Shown: positions 26,239-35,222 of the stretch, in pieces
How the letters are laid out: each line of letters starts with the position of its first letter
How positions within the stretch are numbered: position 1 is the first letter of the stretch
DNA from: Mycolicibacterium chubuense NBB4
GTDB taxonomy: Bacteria; Actinomycetota; Actinomycetes; Mycobacteriales; Mycobacteriaceae
Length of the DNA: 64,000 nucleotides
NCBI RefSeq assembly: GCF_000266905.1
Contig: NC_018027.1
Coordinates: 4,836,001 to 4,900,000 of the forward strand
Direction: 5' to 3'
Translations under genes and position numbers: made by a program
The notes under the pieces: model-generated
Database searches by the model: none
Seen by the model: only the letters and a program-made list of their open reading frames with translations
What the model was told of the DNA's origin: nothing

Positions 26239-28712
26239 CCGACGTCTCCCTTTCTCAAAGTGGGGTAAGGCAGTACACATCCGATTTCTCGTTCGACGGC
26301 GGGAGCGGCGGTCGCGGAGAGAATGGTGTCTTCCTCGAAAGCCAGCCGATGCGCGGCGGATGCGTGAAGTGCGGACAGTGTGATTACGGCCGCAGCGGCC
26401 AGTGCCAGAGTTACTGTGGCGACGAACCACTTCCAGCGAATCACTGTCGCGATGGATGTCACCGCGCGCAGGATGCATCGAGGGTTGACCAGGGCTATCG
26501 CGAGAACCAGGGAGATGAAAATTGCTGGCCCTAGCCAGATTCGGAAGAGCAGCAACATTACAGAGCTAACGCAGAGCACAGCAAGCCCGAATGTGAAACT
26601 GAGGAAGGGTCCCGCGACCGTAAGGATCGAACGGGCTGCGGCGGTGACCCTCTTACCGGCGGCACCGCGCCCGATCAGCGCGAATGCAGTGCCGTAAAGC
26701 AGACCGATGAGAACCTGTGTCGGAATGCTGGAGGGCCGCGTCTGTCCGAACCATCCGCTCCGCTGGATTGAAACTCCCAGCCCGCTCAGGTCGTATATGG
26801 AGATGGGCCCATGGCGGTAGACCTGTCGGATCTCGGGCACCCTGTCGAACTTCGTGAGTTCGGCGTACGTCAACTTCAACGCCGGCGACTCGTCGAAATA
26901 GGTGCCGACGCGAGGCTCTGCACCGGCAAACCGTCGATCGACGTAAAGATATTGAAGGTGCTTGCTGCGGACGATGTCGGACTGGCCCGGGCCCCAGCCG
27001 TCGGCCTTGTACAAAGACGCCACTTCCGGTGAGTCAGTGTGCGTGAGGACCGGCCACAGTCGGGCCCGACTGGCCAGCAGCGTCGCACTCAGCCGATCCG
27101 CTCCGATGCGGCTGCCCGCAGGCAACTGGTCGCGCGCCCAGCGCACGGCGGCGAGCGTCTCGGCGTCCATCGACCGCCCATCTCCACCGGGGAGATAGCC
27201 GCCGGGCAATCGCGCCCACTCCGAGCCGGAGCCCAGTAGGTAACCGCCGAGAAATGCCGCCGTCCCGAGGATGAGGGCCAGCGGACGGATGAGAATTCGG
27301 CCCCTGGCTCGGGTGGCCCCGCACCGCCGCCCATGTCTCGCGTCGCTGCCGTCCTTTCGCGCGAACAGCGGCTTGCGGAACCAGTACAGAGCGACGCCGA
27401 CGACAAGGAGGCTGAAGGGCAGATACAGGAAGGTGCTGGCACGGTCTCCGACTTCACCCCAACGGGGTAGCGCCCGCGCCGCGAACAACAACGGGATCAT
27501 CGCCACCATCATCACGAGTACGATTCGCGGTTCCCACGGGCGCAGATCATCCGTGCTCGTGGCAACCCGACGACGGCCTGATGCGAAGCGCACCCTGCGG
27601 ACCAGCGACCGGCTCGACAGAAGGACTAGGAACGAGACGGTCAGACTGACGATAAGTGCGTAGTAGAGTAGGAGACCTCTCTCCCACGACGGCTTCGGGT
27701 CCGCACTGGTCTCCGAAAACGGACTGCGCTGCATTCCTGATGTGAGTTGCAGAACTACGTCGTCGATCATCGGACCGAAGTAATCCCTCAGCAAGGACCA
27801 CTGAACGGCAGCCCAGAAAGCCGTGGCGAGCACGGCTACCACTGCGCCGAAAGCGACCCGTCGCCGTACCTGGCCCTTCGGTTCAGCCATGGCCCAGACG
27901 ATCAGGAACGCCGCGGTCAGAAGGCTTGTCAGATGGTGTGTGAAGGCTACCGCAAGAAGACAGGTAGTGGCTCCGGCAAGCAACGGCCTCGCATCATCCG
28001 ACCGGCGCGCCTGTGCGATGAAAGCGACCGCTGCCAGAGCGAGCGGCAAAGACAGTGTCTGATAGGCGAATTGGGAATTGAAGAACACGAACTGCGGGGA
28101 GATCGCGTAGACGGCGACTGCCAGCCCGCCGGCGCGGGGGCTTCCCGTCAGATGTTCTACAGCGGCGCAGAGCGTGAGGACCAAGGCCAGCCGCGCCAAG
28201 AGCACGACGGCAGTCGCCGCGATCATCACGGGGAGGCCTAGCTGAGTGAAGAACGCCGCTAATGCTTCCAGGCCCGGATAGCGCGGGCTCACAGCCAATA
28301 GCGGGTGCGGCTGAAAAAGACTGTGAGACGACTCGATATCGGCGAGGGTCCGCATGTGAAGTTGCTCGTCATAACCCCGGAAGAGCAATGGGTCGTTCAT
28401 CCTCCACTGAACGGTGGTGGTGATGCCCAGACAGACCACTGCGGTATTCCGCAGCGCCCGATCGAGGCGAGGGCGAGAGAGCGCCCACAGTGCACTCGCG
28501 AATGTCATCGCAATTCCGCCGCAAGACAGGATATTCGCTTGTTCGTTGACACCGCGCCACGCCATGGTCACCGCAACGAGCTGGAGGGTCAGCGCGACGA
28601 CCTGGAAGATCAGCAGGTCCCAGACGGCGCCGGTCGGCTGCCCGGTGAAGTCACCCGCCTCGGATCGAGTCGCATTCCTTGCCCCCTGCACGGCAGCAAC
28701 CGTCGAGATCAT
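26235..28712 (-). CDS. Large polytopic membrane protein, candidate polymerase or GT-C glycosyltransferase
   Basis: 825 residues with many hydrophobic segments: about eight to twelve between residues 30 and 480, then a loop domain of about 170 residues, then three to four more near the C-terminus. An acidic motif FRGYDEQLHMRTLADI sits in the first exterior loop (near residue 115), reminiscent of the DE pair of GT-C enzymes that use polyprenyl-phosphate sugars. Lying between a flippase gene and a GT2 gene with 4-bp overlaps on both sides, it could be the polymerase (Wzy role) or a GT-C transferase. The exact family is not recognised. Confidence 0.7.
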   Translation of the reverse strand: MISTVAAVQGARNATRSEAGDFTGQPTGAVWDLLIFQVVALTLQLVAVTMAWRGVNEQANILSCGGIAMTFASALWALSRPRLDRALRNTAVVCLGITTTVQWRMNDPLLFRGYDEQLHMRTLADIESSHSLFQPHPLLAVSPRYPGLEALAAFFTQLGLPVMIAATAVVLLARLALVLTLCAAVEHLTGSPRAGGLAVAVYAISPQFVFFNSQFAYQTLSLPLALAAVAFIAQARRSDDARPLLAGATTCLLAVAFTHHLTSLLTAAFLIVWAMAEPKGQVRRRVAFGAVVAVLATAFWAAVQWSLLRDYFGPMIDDVVLQLTSGMQRSPFSETSADPKPSWERGLLLYYALIVSLTVSFLVLLSSRSLVRRVRFASGRRRVATSTDDLRPWEPRIVLVMMVAMIPLLFAARALPRWGEVGDRASTFLYLPFSLLVVGVALYWFRKPLFARKDGSDARHGRRCGATRARGRILIRPLALILGTAAFLGGYLLGSGSEWARLPGGYLPGGDGRSMDAETLAAVRWARDQLPAGSRIGADRLSATLLASRARLWPVLTHTDSPEVASLYKADGWGPGQSDIVRSKHLQYLYVDRRFAGAEPRVGTYFDESPALKLTYAELTKFDRVPEIRQVYRHGPISIYDLSGLGVSIQRSGWFGQTRPSSIPTQVLIGLLYGTAFALIGRGAAGKRVTAAARSILTVAGPFLSFTFGLAVLCVSSVMLLLFRIWLGPAIFISLVLAIALVNPRCILRAVTSIATVIRWKWFVATVTLALAAAAVITLSALHASAAHRLAFEEDTILSATAAPAVEREIGCVLPYPTLRKGDVG

Positions 28713-30838
28713 GGTGCCGACTGCATTTCAGGCCGGACACCTGCCGGGTGATCAGTTTCCAAGCGACGCATTCCTTCGCGCGACGTGGTCGGCACCGACA
28801 CCGCGCTGACGGTGTTGCGTACCAATCGCACATAGCGGAAGCCGACCATCCGCTGAAAGTGCCTGACGCCGTTCGTTTGCCCTCCCGAGGGCGCGGTGTC
28901 CAGCAGCCAGCGCACGTTGCGCTTCGATAGCTCCTCGACAACGGCATGTGTAGCGGTGTAGCGACTCAACGAGAACACGTCGCCGGCACCGAGGGTTCGA
29001 AAGTAGCGCAGCGTCGCGAACTCACCGTCGATCGGGATGACTGTCAACAGAATCGGTTCCCCGGCACTGTCCTCGGCCACCATCCAGAGGTCGTGTTCGA
29101 GAAGATCGTCGTTGTGAGGAGCCAGCACACGGTACTGCTGGTCGCGATGCACCTGCTCGGCGGTATTCGCCCGGGAGAGAAGGGCGGACCGCTCGGCCTG
29201 TTCCACCATGCGACAGGACACGCCATGCCGCTGGGCAGCCCGGATCTTCCGTCGCAAGGTCTGCGCGTGGGCACCGGTGAGGTGTTCCGAGGCGTCCGCC
29301 GGCACGTTGACCGCCGCGGATCCGAACCACCGTGCCGGTATCCCGAATGGACCCCTCAAGTCGAGGACTTCGCGGACCGCGCGGCCGCCCGGCCCGTCGG
29401 AGGGACGGGCAACGCGCACGACAGCGAGATCACGAACGCCTCGAAGGGCGCGAAAGGTGCAGAGCGGGTTGAGGAGAACATAACGGAACTTGCTTCGACC
29501 GGCCTCTACATACGAGGTCCAGAACTCGGCGAGTTTCCGATCGGCCTCCACCTGGGGCCCGTCGGAGGAGGCGACACTCGAAGCCGATCCCCGCATTCCC
29601 CCGATCAGGACGGGAAGCGCAAAGAGTGCACACACCGCGGACGTCACCAGCCATCCGATACACGCCATCGCCGGGCTTCCCCGCAGACCGCCGACGACGG
29701 CGCCTGTCAGCTCGGCCGCTGCCCATAAAGCCATGGCGACAGCGCCCGAAACCCGCTTACCCTGAAGGCGGCGCAAGACTGCGAAATGGTCCTTGAGCAC
29801 CAGGACCGGGCCGCCCGCCAGCATGAGTACCAGTAGCGGTGGTGACGCCTCGGCGTATTCGGATCCGAATGGCAGCAACAGGAATCGACCCAGCAGTACG
29901 GCACCGGTGAAAAAGCAGAGAGCCAGAACCATCCCCAGCGCAATCGTTCGTCGCGCCGTACGCCGGAAACCTTCCAGATCGTGAACGGTCGCGAAGAGAG
30001 CGATCGTCAGGAAGTACGGAATTGCAAGCGCCGTATCGGCGAGAAGCCTGGCCTGTGAGAAATGTGCGGTCTGTTCAGCCGACATCATCGACGCCACGAC
30101 GACCGGGAGCATGAGGCTGCTCGACGCCAGAGCCAGAGTGAGACCGTGGTGGCTGACAGCGGTCGCCCAGTGATCGCGAACAATGTTCACTCGTTGCCGT
30201 GCGGTGACCCCGGATCGGGGCAGCACATGAGATCGGAACCGGCTGACGAGCAGAGAACCGACGAGCCCGAAGATCCAGGAGATGAGGATGATCTCACCGC
30301 TGATGAAATCGAGCGCTATGGCGCCGACGAGAAATGCGATCCGCAGGCATGACGCGATGATGTTCCGCCTCAACTGAACGTGGGCAGCACCCATTCCAAT
30401 CGCGGCTTGATCGAACGCCGAGCACACTGTGGCGATTGCGGTCGCTGCGATCAACAGCAGAACATGGTTGAGCGAGAGGTCCCCCAAGACGCCGTCGAAG
30501 TGCGCGAGAGCGGACACCACGAGCCACGCGAGGGTGGCGAACACGCCGCCTGCCGCGGCGGTGGCCAAACCCGTCGTCATCAGCGGCCACCGTTCCTGCA
30601 CGGCGACGTATTTGAACCGTTCGATCAACAAGGTCCCGATACCGAAGAGGCCGAGCATCGACAGAAGCGTCATCGCCGCGACGAGGGCCGCCCCGAGCCC
30701 GAGTTGACCAGGTGTCAGAGTGCGCGCCGCAAGGAGCCAGAAGACCAGCCCGAGTAGCGCGCCACCGACATGCGAACCGACCTGGGAGGCGAAGATGCCC
30801 AGAAGCCCGTTCTGCTGTAACAGGCGCTTAGCCGACAT
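28709..30838 (-). CDS. Polysaccharide flippase (Wzx/MATE-like) fused to a GNAT/FemAB-like domain
   Basis: 709 residues from the ATG at 30838. Residues about 8-440 carry some twelve to fourteen membrane helices in a Wzx/MurJ-type arrangement (QVGSHVGGALLGLVFWLLAA at the start, LLPFGSEYAEASPPLLVLM later). After a linker, residues about 455-700 are soluble: LRRKIRAAQRHGVSC resembles the start of FemAB/GNAT aminoacyl- or acyltransferases, followed by LRYFRTLGAGDVFS and a C-terminal HFQRMVGFRYVRLVRN typical of GNAT ends. The fusion implies that a lipid-linked sugar is modified as it is flipped. It overlaps the GT4 gene by 11 bp and the next gene by 4 bp. Confidence 0.82.
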   Translation of the reverse strand: MSAKRLLQQNGLLGIFASQVGSHVGGALLGLVFWLLAARTLTPGQLGLGAALVAAMTLLSMLGLFGIGTLLIERFKYVAVQERWPLMTTGLATAAAGGVFATLAWLVVSALAHFDGVLGDLSLNHVLLLIAATAIATVCSAFDQAAIGMGAAHVQLRRNIIASCLRIAFLVGAIALDFISGEIILISWIFGLVGSLLVSRFRSHVLPRSGVTARQRVNIVRDHWATAVSHHGLTLALASSSLMLPVVVASMMSAEQTAHFSQARLLADTALAIPYFLTIALFATVHDLEGFRRTARRTIALGMVLALCFFTGAVLLGRFLLLPFGSEYAEASPPLLVLMLAGGPVLVLKDHFAVLRRLQGKRVSGAVAMALWAAAELTGAVVGGLRGSPAMACIGWLVTSAVCALFALPVLIGGMRGSASSVASSDGPQVEADRKLAEFWTSYVEAGRSKFRYVLLNPLCTFRALRGVRDLAVVRVARPSDGPGGRAVREVLDLRGPFGIPARWFGSAAVNVPADASEHLTGAHAQTLRRKIRAAQRHGVSCRMVEQAERSALLSRANTAEQVHRDQQYRVLAPHNDDLLEHDLWMVAEDSAGEPILLTVIPIDGEFATLRYFRTLGAGDVFSLSRYTATHAVVEELSKRNVRWLLDTAPSGGQTNGVRHFQRMVGFRYVRLVRNTVSAVSVPTTSREGMRRLETDHPAGVRPEMQSAP

Positions 30839-32084
30839 GAGCCACCCCGGGGTTCGTCGCCATGATGGCGTCGCCGTACATGCGCTCGATTCGATCGACC
30901 ACAGCGCTGACAGTGAACGATCGCGCCCGATTTCGTCCTGCCGCACCGAGCGCATGTGCGCTCTGCGGATGCCTCAAGATCGCGTTGATGGCATGTGCGA
31001 GCGCAAACGCATCTCCCGGCGGGACCAGCAGCCCGGTCACTCCGTCGACGACCATGTCGAGGATGCCCCCCGACGCTGCTGCGACGACCGGGCGGCCGGC
31101 AGCCATTGCTTCGAGGACGACGGTCGGGCAGGGATCCGACCACACCGACGGGACGATCACAGCCCGAGCCGATCGGAACAGCTGCAACACCTCATCATGC
31201 GGGAGAGCGCCGGCCAGTTGCACGCCGTCTGGGATGGTCAGCGAGAGTTCAGGTCCGACTCGACCGGCCAGCACCAGCGGCGGTGGATCGTCAAGGTGCC
31301 CGTAGGCCTCCATGAGTATGTGCACGCCCTTATCTGGGACGAGGTCACCGACGAAGAGCAGCGGCGCATCATGGCTCGTCGACGGGATCTCGTCGAGGAC
31401 GATCTCGTCAGGGATGAAGTTCGGAATGACATGCGCATCGAGACCGGCACCACTGATCCAGGCGGGGCTGTCATCGGCTTTCACTGCGTTGGCGACTGCG
31501 GCGCTGACTGCAGCGACACGCGTGATGCTGCGCGATCGCCGCCATGCTGACCACGTATTCGCTGCGACGATCGCCTGTCCTTTCCCGGGTCCGAAGTGCG
31601 AGGAGGCACAGGACATGCACCTGCCTAATGACGGACCGGAGCAACGCTGCCGCCCTTTCTCCATCAGTCGCGCCGTGGTGCAGATGTGGCTGTAGTCGTG
31701 CAGCGTCATGACCAGCGGCACTCGGGCACGTGTAGCTGCACCGAGCGCACTGTTCACGATCCAGTTGTGGGCGTGGACGATGTCGTAGCGGTGCTCGGAT
31801 AATTCGCGCCGGATCGCCCGGCTCATCAATGGATCCGGCACCGGTAGCACGTGCGGCCGTGCCGGGTCGCTGTAGAGAAACGGGAGCCGAGAGGTAGCTG
31901 CTCGGACACGCACGATACGCACACCGCCCACCGTGCTCTCGCCGGGATCCTGGTCGCCCGCAGCCAGACCGAGCAGGGTGACCTCGTGTGTCCTTGCCGC
32001 AAGTGCGGTCGCAAGCGTCCATACATGTCGCTCCACGCCGCCGATGATCGGTGGCAGGAATTGCGCGAGCAGCAGGATTCTCAT
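30828..32084 (-). CDS. Glycosyltransferase family 4, module 2 (first)
   Basis: 418 residues from the ATG at 32084, overlapping the upstream stop. GT-B fold: N-terminal LLLAQFLPPIIGGVERHVW, and C-terminal donor site LFVGDLVPDKGVHIL followed by PSVWSDPCPTVVLEAMAAGRPVVA, where the EX7E region is present. The segment with several cysteines around residue 145-175 (CTTARLMEKGRQRCSG, CMSCAS) is common in a subgroup of actinobacterial GT4 enzymes. Retaining transferase using a nucleotide sugar; linkage unknown. Confidence 0.88.
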   Translation of the reverse strand: MRILLLAQFLPPIIGGVERHVWTLATALAARTHEVTLLGLAAGDQDPGESTVGGVRIVRVRAATSRLPFLYSDPARPHVLPVPDPLMSRAIRRELSEHRYDIVHAHNWIVNSALGAATRARVPLVMTLHDYSHICTTARLMEKGRQRCSGPSLGRCMSCASSHFGPGKGQAIVAANTWSAWRRSRSITRVAAVSAAVANAVKADDSPAWISGAGLDAHVIPNFIPDEIVLDEIPSTSHDAPLLFVGDLVPDKGVHILMEAYGHLDDPPPLVLAGRVGPELSLTIPDGVQLAGALPHDEVLQLFRSARAVIVPSVWSDPCPTVVLEAMAAGRPVVAAASGGILDMVVDGVTGLLVPPGDAFALAHAINAILRHPQSAHALGAAGRNRARSFTVSAVVDRIERMYGDAIMATNPGVAHVG

Positions 32085-33190
32085 CTCACCACCTCGCAAT
32101 ACAGTTCGTGCAACTGCGCGGCGCATTCGTCCCAGCTCATGGAGGGCGTCGGCGCCACGCCCGGCGCGGTCGCGAGATCCAGAACGGCAGAGGCGATTTG
32201 ACTTGCCGAAGCCCTGATCGGAATTGCGGTGACCAGCCCCGCACGGCCCAACTCGGACAGCCCTGTGGTGTCGGCTACCAGGGCCCTGGTTCCAGCGCCG
32301 ACCGCCTCCATGACCGCGATCGGGTGGGCCTCGCTCTCACTGAGAAGACAGAAAACGTCCGCGTCTGCGACGAGCCGGCCCAACGAGCCCCGTTCACGCG
32401 GTCCGTAGCAGCGAATCGACACTCGGTCAGCGACGCCGAGTTCATCGGCCATGGCCCGTAGCGACTTCTCGTAGGGTCCCTCGCCGACGATGACCAACCG
32501 CGCATCGGGTGCCTCCGCCAAGATGTCCGGCATGGCGCCGAGCACGCGGTGGTGTCCCTTAAAGCGCTCGAGTCGTCCGCCGGAAACAATCAGCGGGCTG
32601 CCTCCCTGCTGCTCCGCCGCGGGGTCGATGGGCAGAGGATCACATCCATTGCGGATCAACCGGATCGCGGTGTCGCTGACTCCGAGTAGGCGAGCGAACA
32701 TCGCACGTTCGTATTCGCACACCGCAACCACCGCCGCGGCCCGCCGCAACAACGGGGAAGAGAAGCGAAACTGCAATGGCCTCAGCGAGTGCCGAATCGC
32801 CGACTGGTGCCCACCGGTATGCAGCGTCAGAACATATGGAATCTTCGCGCGCCGCGCGGCCGCCAAAGCCGTAGGAGCCAGGAACGTCCGGATCCCCTGC
32901 ACGTGCACTACGTCATAACGTCCCGTCATCAGGTGCTGAGCCAGTCCAGGAGACAGGCAGTAGTCGCCCCAACCGGGGTACGCGTGCCACCTCCGAACGC
33001 GGTAGCCGGGGAGTTCTTCTTCGATCGGCAGTTCGCCGGATCGGTCGGTGGTCAAGACCTCGACGTCGGCTCCGGACGCCGCGAGGCGGGTCGATACCTC
33101 ATGCACGTGTGTCTCGATGCCGCCCATCTCGGGGAGGGCATGTGCGGACACCATCGCTACTCGGAGGGGTCCCCGGCGGATTGCGGTCAT
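32081..33190 (-). CDS. Glycosyltransferase family 4, module 2 (second)
   Basis: 369 residues. GT-B fold with VAMVSAHALPEMGGIETHV at 11-29, VSGGRLERFKGHHRVL as the donor-site turn and SESEAHPIAVMEAVGAGTRALV containing the EX7E-type motif. Only about 20% of positions look shared with the first GT4 by eye, so different linkages are likely. Cytoplasmic, acting before flipping. Confidence 0.87.
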   Translation of the reverse strand: MTAIRRGPLRVAMVSAHALPEMGGIETHVHEVSTRLAASGADVEVLTTDRSGELPIEEELPGYRVRRWHAYPGWGDYCLSPGLAQHLMTGRYDVVHVQGIRTFLAPTALAAARRAKIPYVLTLHTGGHQSAIRHSLRPLQFRFSSPLLRRAAAVVAVCEYERAMFARLLGVSDTAIRLIRNGCDPLPIDPAAEQQGGSPLIVSGGRLERFKGHHRVLGAMPDILAEAPDARLVIVGEGPYEKSLRAMADELGVADRVSIRCYGPRERGSLGRLVADADVFCLLSESEAHPIAVMEAVGAGTRALVADTTGLSELGRAGLVTAIPIRASASQIASAVLDLATAPGVAPTPSMSWDECAAQLHELYCEVVR

Positions 33191-33218
33191 CGATCTACCT
33201 CCAGAAGGAAACGTGCGT

Positions 33219-34046
33219 TCAGACGGTCTGCGTGCGTCGGCCGTCGAGGACCGTCTTCAGCACCCTGACGCCGTCGCGGATCGCGTGCAGATTCGAATTG
33301 CCCGATCGCCGTGGCATCTCGAGGCTGGGGACCTCGGCAACCCGAAGACCGGCCTGCATTGCGCGCACGGTCATTTCAGCCTCGATCTCGAATCCCGTCG
33401 CGGTCAGCGCCAGGGTTTCGAGATAGCGGCGATGAAAGGCGCAGTATCCGTAGCAGAGGTCGGTCAACTCGGCACCGTAGAGCGTGTTGAACACCGTCAG
33501 GAGGAACCGATTCCCCAGCCTCCTGAACCTGGTGATGTCGAGTGATCCCCCACCCCCGGTGAAACGTGAGCCCTTGACGAAGTCGTAGCCGTTGTTGAGG
33601 AAGTGGATGTAGTGCCGTATTTCGCAAGGCGCCATGCTGCCGTCGGCGTCCATCATCACGATGATGTCGCCGGTCGCAGCGAAGAAGCCCGTCCGCAGAG
33701 CGGAACCCTTGCCGACGCCTTCCTGGGGCACGACTCGGATATCGGGCCGGTACCGAAGGGCAGTGATCAGTGTCGCGTCTGTCGAGTTGCCGTCCACGAG
33801 GATGATTTCGTCGACGTCATCAGCGATCTGCTCGAGCACCCAGGCGATGTTTCGGGCCTCGTTCCTGACCGGGATGACAAGACTCACGGTGGGATTCCGA
33901 CGCGGCAGGTTCGGACGCCCTCGCTTCGCACGGGACCTCGGCGCCACAGCGCCTGCGGCGGCGTTCTGCTCCTCCACCTCGGTTCCGACGAGTCGTGTTG
34001 ATAGAACGCCGTTCTGATGGCCGTTCGCCGTCACGTCAGTGGTCAT
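33219..34046 (-). CDS. Dolichyl-phosphate-mannose-synthase-like GT2, module 2
   Basis: 275 residues. A 50-residue Ala/Gly-rich head precedes a GT2 domain with SLVIPVRNEARNI, ILVDGNSTDAT, VMMDADGSM (DxD), KGSRFTGGGGS and RLGNRF. This is the polyprenyl-phosphate sugar synthase type without C-terminal membrane helices. It may make the polyprenyl-phosphate sugar donor used by the large membrane protein of the same operon, which would support a GT-C function for that protein. It is 28 bp from the next gene. Confidence 0.86.
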   Translation of the reverse strand: MTTDVTANGHQNGVLSTRLVGTEVEEQNAAAGAVAPRSRAKRGRPNLPRRNPTVSLVIPVRNEARNIAWVLEQIADDVDEIILVDGNSTDATLITALRYRPDIRVVPQEGVGKGSALRTGFFAATGDIIVMMDADGSMAPCEIRHYIHFLNNGYDFVKGSRFTGGGGSLDITRFRRLGNRFLLTVFNTLYGAELTDLCYGYCAFHRRYLETLALTATGFEIEAEMTVRAMQAGLRVAEVPSLEMPRRSGNSNLHAIRDGVRVLKTVLDGRRTQTV

Positions 34047-34118
34047 CGTCTAACTCCATTCTGTGCATCTCTTGCGGTGTCAAGCTGTCTTGTCGTTCTG
34101 ACCGGTCAAGTCGACGGA

Positions 34119-35132
34119 TCACGCGCCGATGAGGGCCTTGGGGGGCGCCTGGGCTTCGCTGCCAGGCACCAATGTCGCGCGGAGCCACTCAATGGTCTTC
34201 TGCACGCCGTCAGCGACGCCGACGGTCGGTTTCCAACCGAGTACCGCTTCAGCCTTGGAGGAGTCCAGAGCGATCGCATGTAACTCGCCGGGGTGAGTTG
34301 CGTTGAAAGCCGGCGATGCGCACGACCCGACTGCGTCCGACACCAGGCGGTGCACCTCGCCGACGGTGGTCTGCAGTCCCGTCCCGATGTTGAATGTGTC
34401 GGTAACACCGTCATGTGCTGCGCCGGCACGGACGAACGCGTCCACGACATCGTCGACGTACACGTAGTCCCGCGAGGAGGTCCCGTCTCCGAAGATCCGC
34501 GTCCCTCTACCCGTGAGCATCGCGCTCGCGAACACGGTGATGACGCCGGCTTCGCCAAGCGGATTCTGCCTCGGTCCGTAGACATTGGCCAGCGCCAGAC
34601 AGATCGGCGAGATGCCGTACATTTCCGCGTAGGCTCGGAGGTACAGCTCCCCCGCCACCTTCGCCACGGCATACGGTGAGAGAGGACCAAGGGGCACGCT
34701 CTCACTGACCGGAAGGTGAGTCGGCGCCCCGTAGCGCGATCCACCTGACGCGGCGTAAACGACTCTTCTGACTCCTGCCTCGCGGCAGGCTTCGCAGAGA
34801 TTCACCGTTCCGAGCACGTTGCTGCGGGCATCGAAGAGAGGGTCGGTCACGGATGCACGCAGATTCACCTGCGCGGCGAGATGAAAAATGACGTCGGGGT
34901 TGCTGCCCATCACGATGTCGGCCAGTTCAGGCGCCTGAATGTCGTTCCGTACGAAGGTGAACCGATTGCGGCCGCAACCCCCGTGGCTGTAGTAGTCGAA
35001 GGCACTGTCCAGATTCGTCATCAGGCCCGTGCTGAGGTTATCGATTCCGACGACGTCGTGCCCGTCTCGCAAGAGACGGTCGACGAGCGTCGACCCGATG
35101 AAGCCGGCGGCGCCGGTTACCAAAGCTCTCAT
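34119..35132 (-). CDS. NAD-dependent nucleotide-sugar epimerase (GalE/WbpP-like), module 2
   Basis: 337 residues. NAD motif TGAAGFIGSTLVDRLL (6-21), FHLAAQVNLRAS, a YASSGG-type catalytic region (YAASGGSRYG) and SPYAVAKVAGE with the YxxxK pair. NVYGPRQNP and DGTSSRDYVYVDDVV are typical of UDP-Glc/UDP-GlcNAc 4-epimerases. A paralogue in kind, not in detail, of the module 1 enzyme. It converts a UDP-hexose or UDP-HexNAc to its C4 epimer; substrate inferred from the glmS2 gene just upstream. Confidence 0.87.
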   Translation of the reverse strand: MRALVTGAAGFIGSTLVDRLLRDGHDVVGIDNLSTGLMTNLDSAFDYYSHGGCGRNRFTFVRNDIQAPELADIVMGSNPDVIFHLAAQVNLRASVTDPLFDARSNVLGTVNLCEACREAGVRRVVYAASGGSRYGAPTHLPVSESVPLGPLSPYAVAKVAGELYLRAYAEMYGISPICLALANVYGPRQNPLGEAGVITVFASAMLTGRGTRIFGDGTSSRDYVYVDDVVDAFVRAGAAHDGVTDTFNIGTGLQTTVGEVHRLVSDAVGSCASPAFNATHPGELHAIALDSSKAEAVLGWKPTVGVADGVQKTIEWLRATLVPGSEAQAPPKALIGA

Positions 35133-35222
35133 CTTCTGGTTCCGTTTCCATCTGTTGTAGGCAAAATGTTCGCGACCGAGGAAGCTTCCGTTCGTTGCGC
35201 GTCAGATCCCCCGCTCATCGCG

